A stretch of DNA of 64,000 nucleotides. Source: Streptomyces cyaneofuscatus (GTDB lineage: Bacteria > Actinomycetota > Actinomycetes > Streptomycetales > Streptomycetaceae). The notes beneath the pieces are model-generated. The model ran no database searches. It worked only from the letters and a program-made list of their open reading frames with translations, and was not told where the DNA came from. The DNA is taken from contig NZ_JOEM01000006.1 in NCBI RefSeq assembly GCF_000718135.1, positions 124,001 to 188,000 on the forward strand, in the 5' to 3' direction. This document shows, in pieces, positions 61,967-64,000 of this stretch. Numbering within the stretch: the first letter of the stretch is position 1; each line of letters starts with the position of its first letter. The position numbers were made by a program, and so were the translations under genes.

Positions 61967-62941
61967 GTGAGCAGGTTCCAGGTCGTCAGCGGCAAGGGCG
62001 GTACCGGTAAGACCACGGTCGCCGCCGCCCTCGCGCTCGCCCTCGCGACCGAGGGCAGGCGCACCCTCCTCGTCGAGGTCGAGGGCAGACAGGGCATCGC
62101 GCAGCTCTTCGGTGCCGACGCGTTGCCCTATGAGGAGCGCAAAATCGCCGTCGCGCCGGGCGGCGGCGAGGTGCACGCGCTGGCGATCGACGCCGAGCAG
62201 GCGCTCCTCGACTACCTCCAGATGTTCTACAAGCTCGGCGGCGCGGGCCGGGCGCTCAAGAAGCTCGGCGCGATCGACTTCGCCACCACCATCGCGCCCG
62301 GGGTCCGGGACGTCCTGCTGACCGGCAAGGCCTGCGAAGCCGTACGCCGCAAGGACAAGCAGGGCCGGTTCGTCTACGACCACGTGATCATGGACGCCCC
62401 GCCCACCGGCCGCATCACGCGCTTCCTGAACGTCAACGACGAGGTCGCGGGGCTGGCCAGGATCGGCCCGATACACAACCAGGCCCAGGCCGTGATGCGG
62501 GTCCTGAAGTCCCCGCAGACCGCCGTCCACCTGGTGACCCTGCTGGAAGAGATGCCGGTCCAGGAGACCGCGGACGGCATCGCGGAACTGAGCGCCGCCG
62601 ACCTCCCCGTGGGCCGCGTCATCGTGAACATGGTGCGCCCGCACCTGGTCGACGAGGAGACCCTGCGCACCGGCGCGACCGGCCGCCGCAAGGAGATCGC
62701 CAAGGCGCTGACCCGCGCCGGGGTGACCGGCTCCGCCGCCCTCGTACGGCCCCTGATCGAGCAGGCCTCCGAACACGCCCAGCGCGTCGGCCTGGAGCGC
62801 GAGCAGCGTGCCGTACTGGCCGGGCTCGGACTGCCGACCGCCGAGCTGCCGCTGGTCGGCGACGGGGTGGACCTCGCCGCACTGCACGACCTGGCCACGG
62901 AGCTCCGTAAACAGGGCGTAGGGGAAGGGGCGGACGCATGA
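61967..62941 (+). CDS. ArsA-type P-loop ATPase, first of a pair
   Basis: The protein has 324 aa. It opens with [22 protein letters not shown] (deviant Walker A); [19 protein letters not shown] is the switch region. ArsA/GET3-like ATPases act as membrane-protein targeting or metalloid-pump ATPases. GTG 61967 has no SD, and a TAGGCT -10-like word at 61954-61959 suggests a leaderless transcript. Its stop overlaps the next ATG. In S. coelicolor the homologous pair precedes wblA, as I recall. Confidence 0.88.
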   Translation: MSRFQVVSGKGGTGKTTVAAALALALATEGRRTLLVEVEGRQGIAQLFGADALPYEERKIAVAPGGGEVHALAIDAEQALLDYLQMFYKLGGAGRALKKLGAIDFATTIAPGVRDVLLTGKACEAVRRKDKQGRFVYDHVIMDAPPTGRITRFLNVNDEVAGLARIGPIHNQAQAVMRVLKSPQTAVHLVTLLEEMPVQETADGIAELSAADLPVGRVIVNMVRPHLVDEETLRTGATGRRKEIAKALTRAGVTGSAALVRPLIEQASEHAQRVGLEREQRAVLAGLGLPTAELPLVGDGVDLAALHDLATELRKQGVGEGADA

Positions 62942-64000
62942 CGCAGGCCACGGACCACATCCCGGAGCCGGCCCTCGGGGCGGCCCCCGGGCTGGACACC
63001 GACGCGCTGCTCGACGACCCGGGGATCCGGATCATCGTCTGCTGCGGCTCCGGCGGCGTCGGCAAGACCACGACGGCCGCCGCCCTCGGCGTACGGGCGG
63101 CCGAGCGCGGCCGGAAGGTCGTCGTCCTCACCATCGACCCGGCCCGCCGGCTCGCGCAGTCCATGGGCATCGACCAGCTGGACAACGTCCCCCGCCGGGT
63201 CGAGGGCATCGCGGGCGACGGCGAACTGCACGCCATGATGCTCGACATGAAGCGGACCTTCGACGAGACCGTGGAGGCTCACGCGGACGCGGAAAGGGCC
63301 CGCGCGATCCTGGAGAACCCCTTTTACCAGTCCCTGTCGGCCGGGTTCGCCGGTACGCAGGAGTACATGGCGATGGAGAAGCTCGGGCAGCTGCGGGCGC
63401 GCGACGAGTGGGACCTGATCATCGTCGACACCCCTCCCTCGCGCTCCGCGCTGGACTTCCTGGACGCGCCGAAGCGGCTCGGCTCGTTCCTGGACGGGAA
63501 GTTCATCCGGCTGCTGATGGCGCCCGCGAAGGTGGGCGGCCGGGCCGGGATGAAGTTCCTCAATGTCGGTATGTCGATGATGACCGGGACCCTGGGCAAG
63601 CTGCTCGGCGGCCAGTTCCTCCGGGACGTGCAGACGTTCGTCGCCGCGATGGACACCATGTTCGGCGGCTTCCGCAGCCGGGCGGACGCCACGTACAAGC
63701 TGCTCCAGGCCCCCGGTACGGCCTTCCTCGTGGTCGCGACCCCGGAGCGGGACGCACTGCGCGAGGCCGCGTACTTCGTGGAGCGGCTGGCGGCCGAGGA
63801 CATGCCGCTGGCCGGTCTCGTCCTGAACCGGGCGCACGGCAGCGAGGCCGCCCGGCTCTCCGCCGAGCAGGCGCTGACCGCCGCAGAAAATCTTGACGAC
63901 GCCCGCATTGTGGATCAGACGGCCGGGAAGGCTGGCCTTGGTGACCGGGAGGCCCCCGACCCTGTGGTCACCGCCCCCGAAGCCGGCACGACACCGCCCT
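62938..64000 (+). CDS. ArsA-type P-loop ATPase, second of a pair (partial)
   Basis: About 354 codons are visible before the window ends. Walker [33 protein letters not shown] and [19 protein letters not shown] are intact. It is start-stop overlapped with the preceding ArsA-type gene (ATGA), implying a heteromeric complex. The end is Ala/Pro-rich, so the C-terminus is probably close. Confidence 0.88.
   Translation, partial: MTQATDHIPEPALGAAPGLDTDALLDDPGIRIIVCCGSGGVGKTTTAAALGVRAAERGRKVVVLTIDPARRLAQSMGIDQLDNVPRRVEGIAGDGELHAMMLDMKRTFDETVEAHADAERARAILENPFYQSLSAGFAGTQEYMAMEKLGQLRARDEWDLIIVDTPPSRSALDFLDAPKRLGSFLDGKFIRLLMAPAKVGGRAGMKFLNVGMSMMTGTLGKLLGGQFLRDVQTFVAAMDTMFGGFRSRADATYKLLQAPGTAFLVVATPERDALREAAYFVERLAAEDMPLAGLVLNRAHGSEAARLSAEQALTAAENLDDARIVDQTAGKAGLGDREAPDPVVTAPEAGTTPP

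Overview
This 64 kb window is from a high-GC actinomycete chromosome, almost certainly a Streptomyces. Codon third positions are strongly G/C, and GTG and TTG starts with clear Shine-Dalgarno (SD) sequences are common. Most genes follow an order I recognise from the S. coelicolor SCO3540-SCO3578 neighbourhood: holB, the tmk fusion, topA, hppA, the anti-sigma factor and bldG, the DEAH helicase, a Tad secretion cluster, the HAD protein, acs, nhaA, marP, nth, crp and paired ArsA-type ATPases. These assignments come from reading translations and motifs; no database search was possible.

Layout. (1) 1-5311: a TPR protein (cut by the window start), an HSP90-family chaperone, an unknown protein, two head-to-head gene fragments and a CYTH-domain protein. 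(2) 5312-17782: a 12.4 kb genomic island bounded by an 85-bp direct repeat (84/85 identical). The repeat is the 3' half of tRNA-Thr(CGT) plus its terminator. The complete tRNA is at the right end and a 42-nt remnant is at the left. No integrase is visible. The cargo is a stress and signalling set: an anti-sigma-type kinase with an amber stop, a STAS protein, a SpoIIE-type phosphatase, PRC-barrel and CBS proteins, a GvpU-like protein, a DEAD-box RNA helicase, a cold-shock protein, a MerR-type regulator and a TrhA/hemolysin III protein. Two copies of a ~370-bp intergenic element, each holding two copies of a ~42-nt motif, lie in the island. (3) 17.9-28 kb: secreted peptidase-like lipoprotein, DNA polymerase III delta', an MFS-thymidylate kinase-coiled-coil fusion and topoisomerase I. 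(4) 28-37 kb: methyltransferase, lipoprotein, proton-pumping pyrophosphatase, an ApgA-like anti-sigma factor with BldG, and a DEAH/DUF1998 helicase. (5) 38-44 kb: a seven-gene Tad/Flp operon (ssd-tadA-tadB-tadC-DUF4244 pilin-tadE-tadE-like) with overlapping starts and stops. (6) 44-55 kb: HAD phosphatase, a candidate 6S-like RNA, a Fic-like protein, a CooC/MinD-type ATPase, polysaccharide deacetylase, acs, nhaA, a holin-family protein and an alpha/beta hydrolase. (7) 55-64 kb: MarP protease, two Nudix hydrolases, Nth, Crp, an MBL hydrolase, RidA, DUF4177 and two ArsA-type ATPases, the last cut by the window end.

The core region mixes housekeeping DNA metabolism with developmental regulators (BldG, Crp, HAD/IMD-like). 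The least ordinary part is the tRNA-bounded island. Its partner-switching, cold-shock and RNA-helicase genes, duplicated non-coding element and missing recombinase make it the best candidate here for an undescribed stress-response module.
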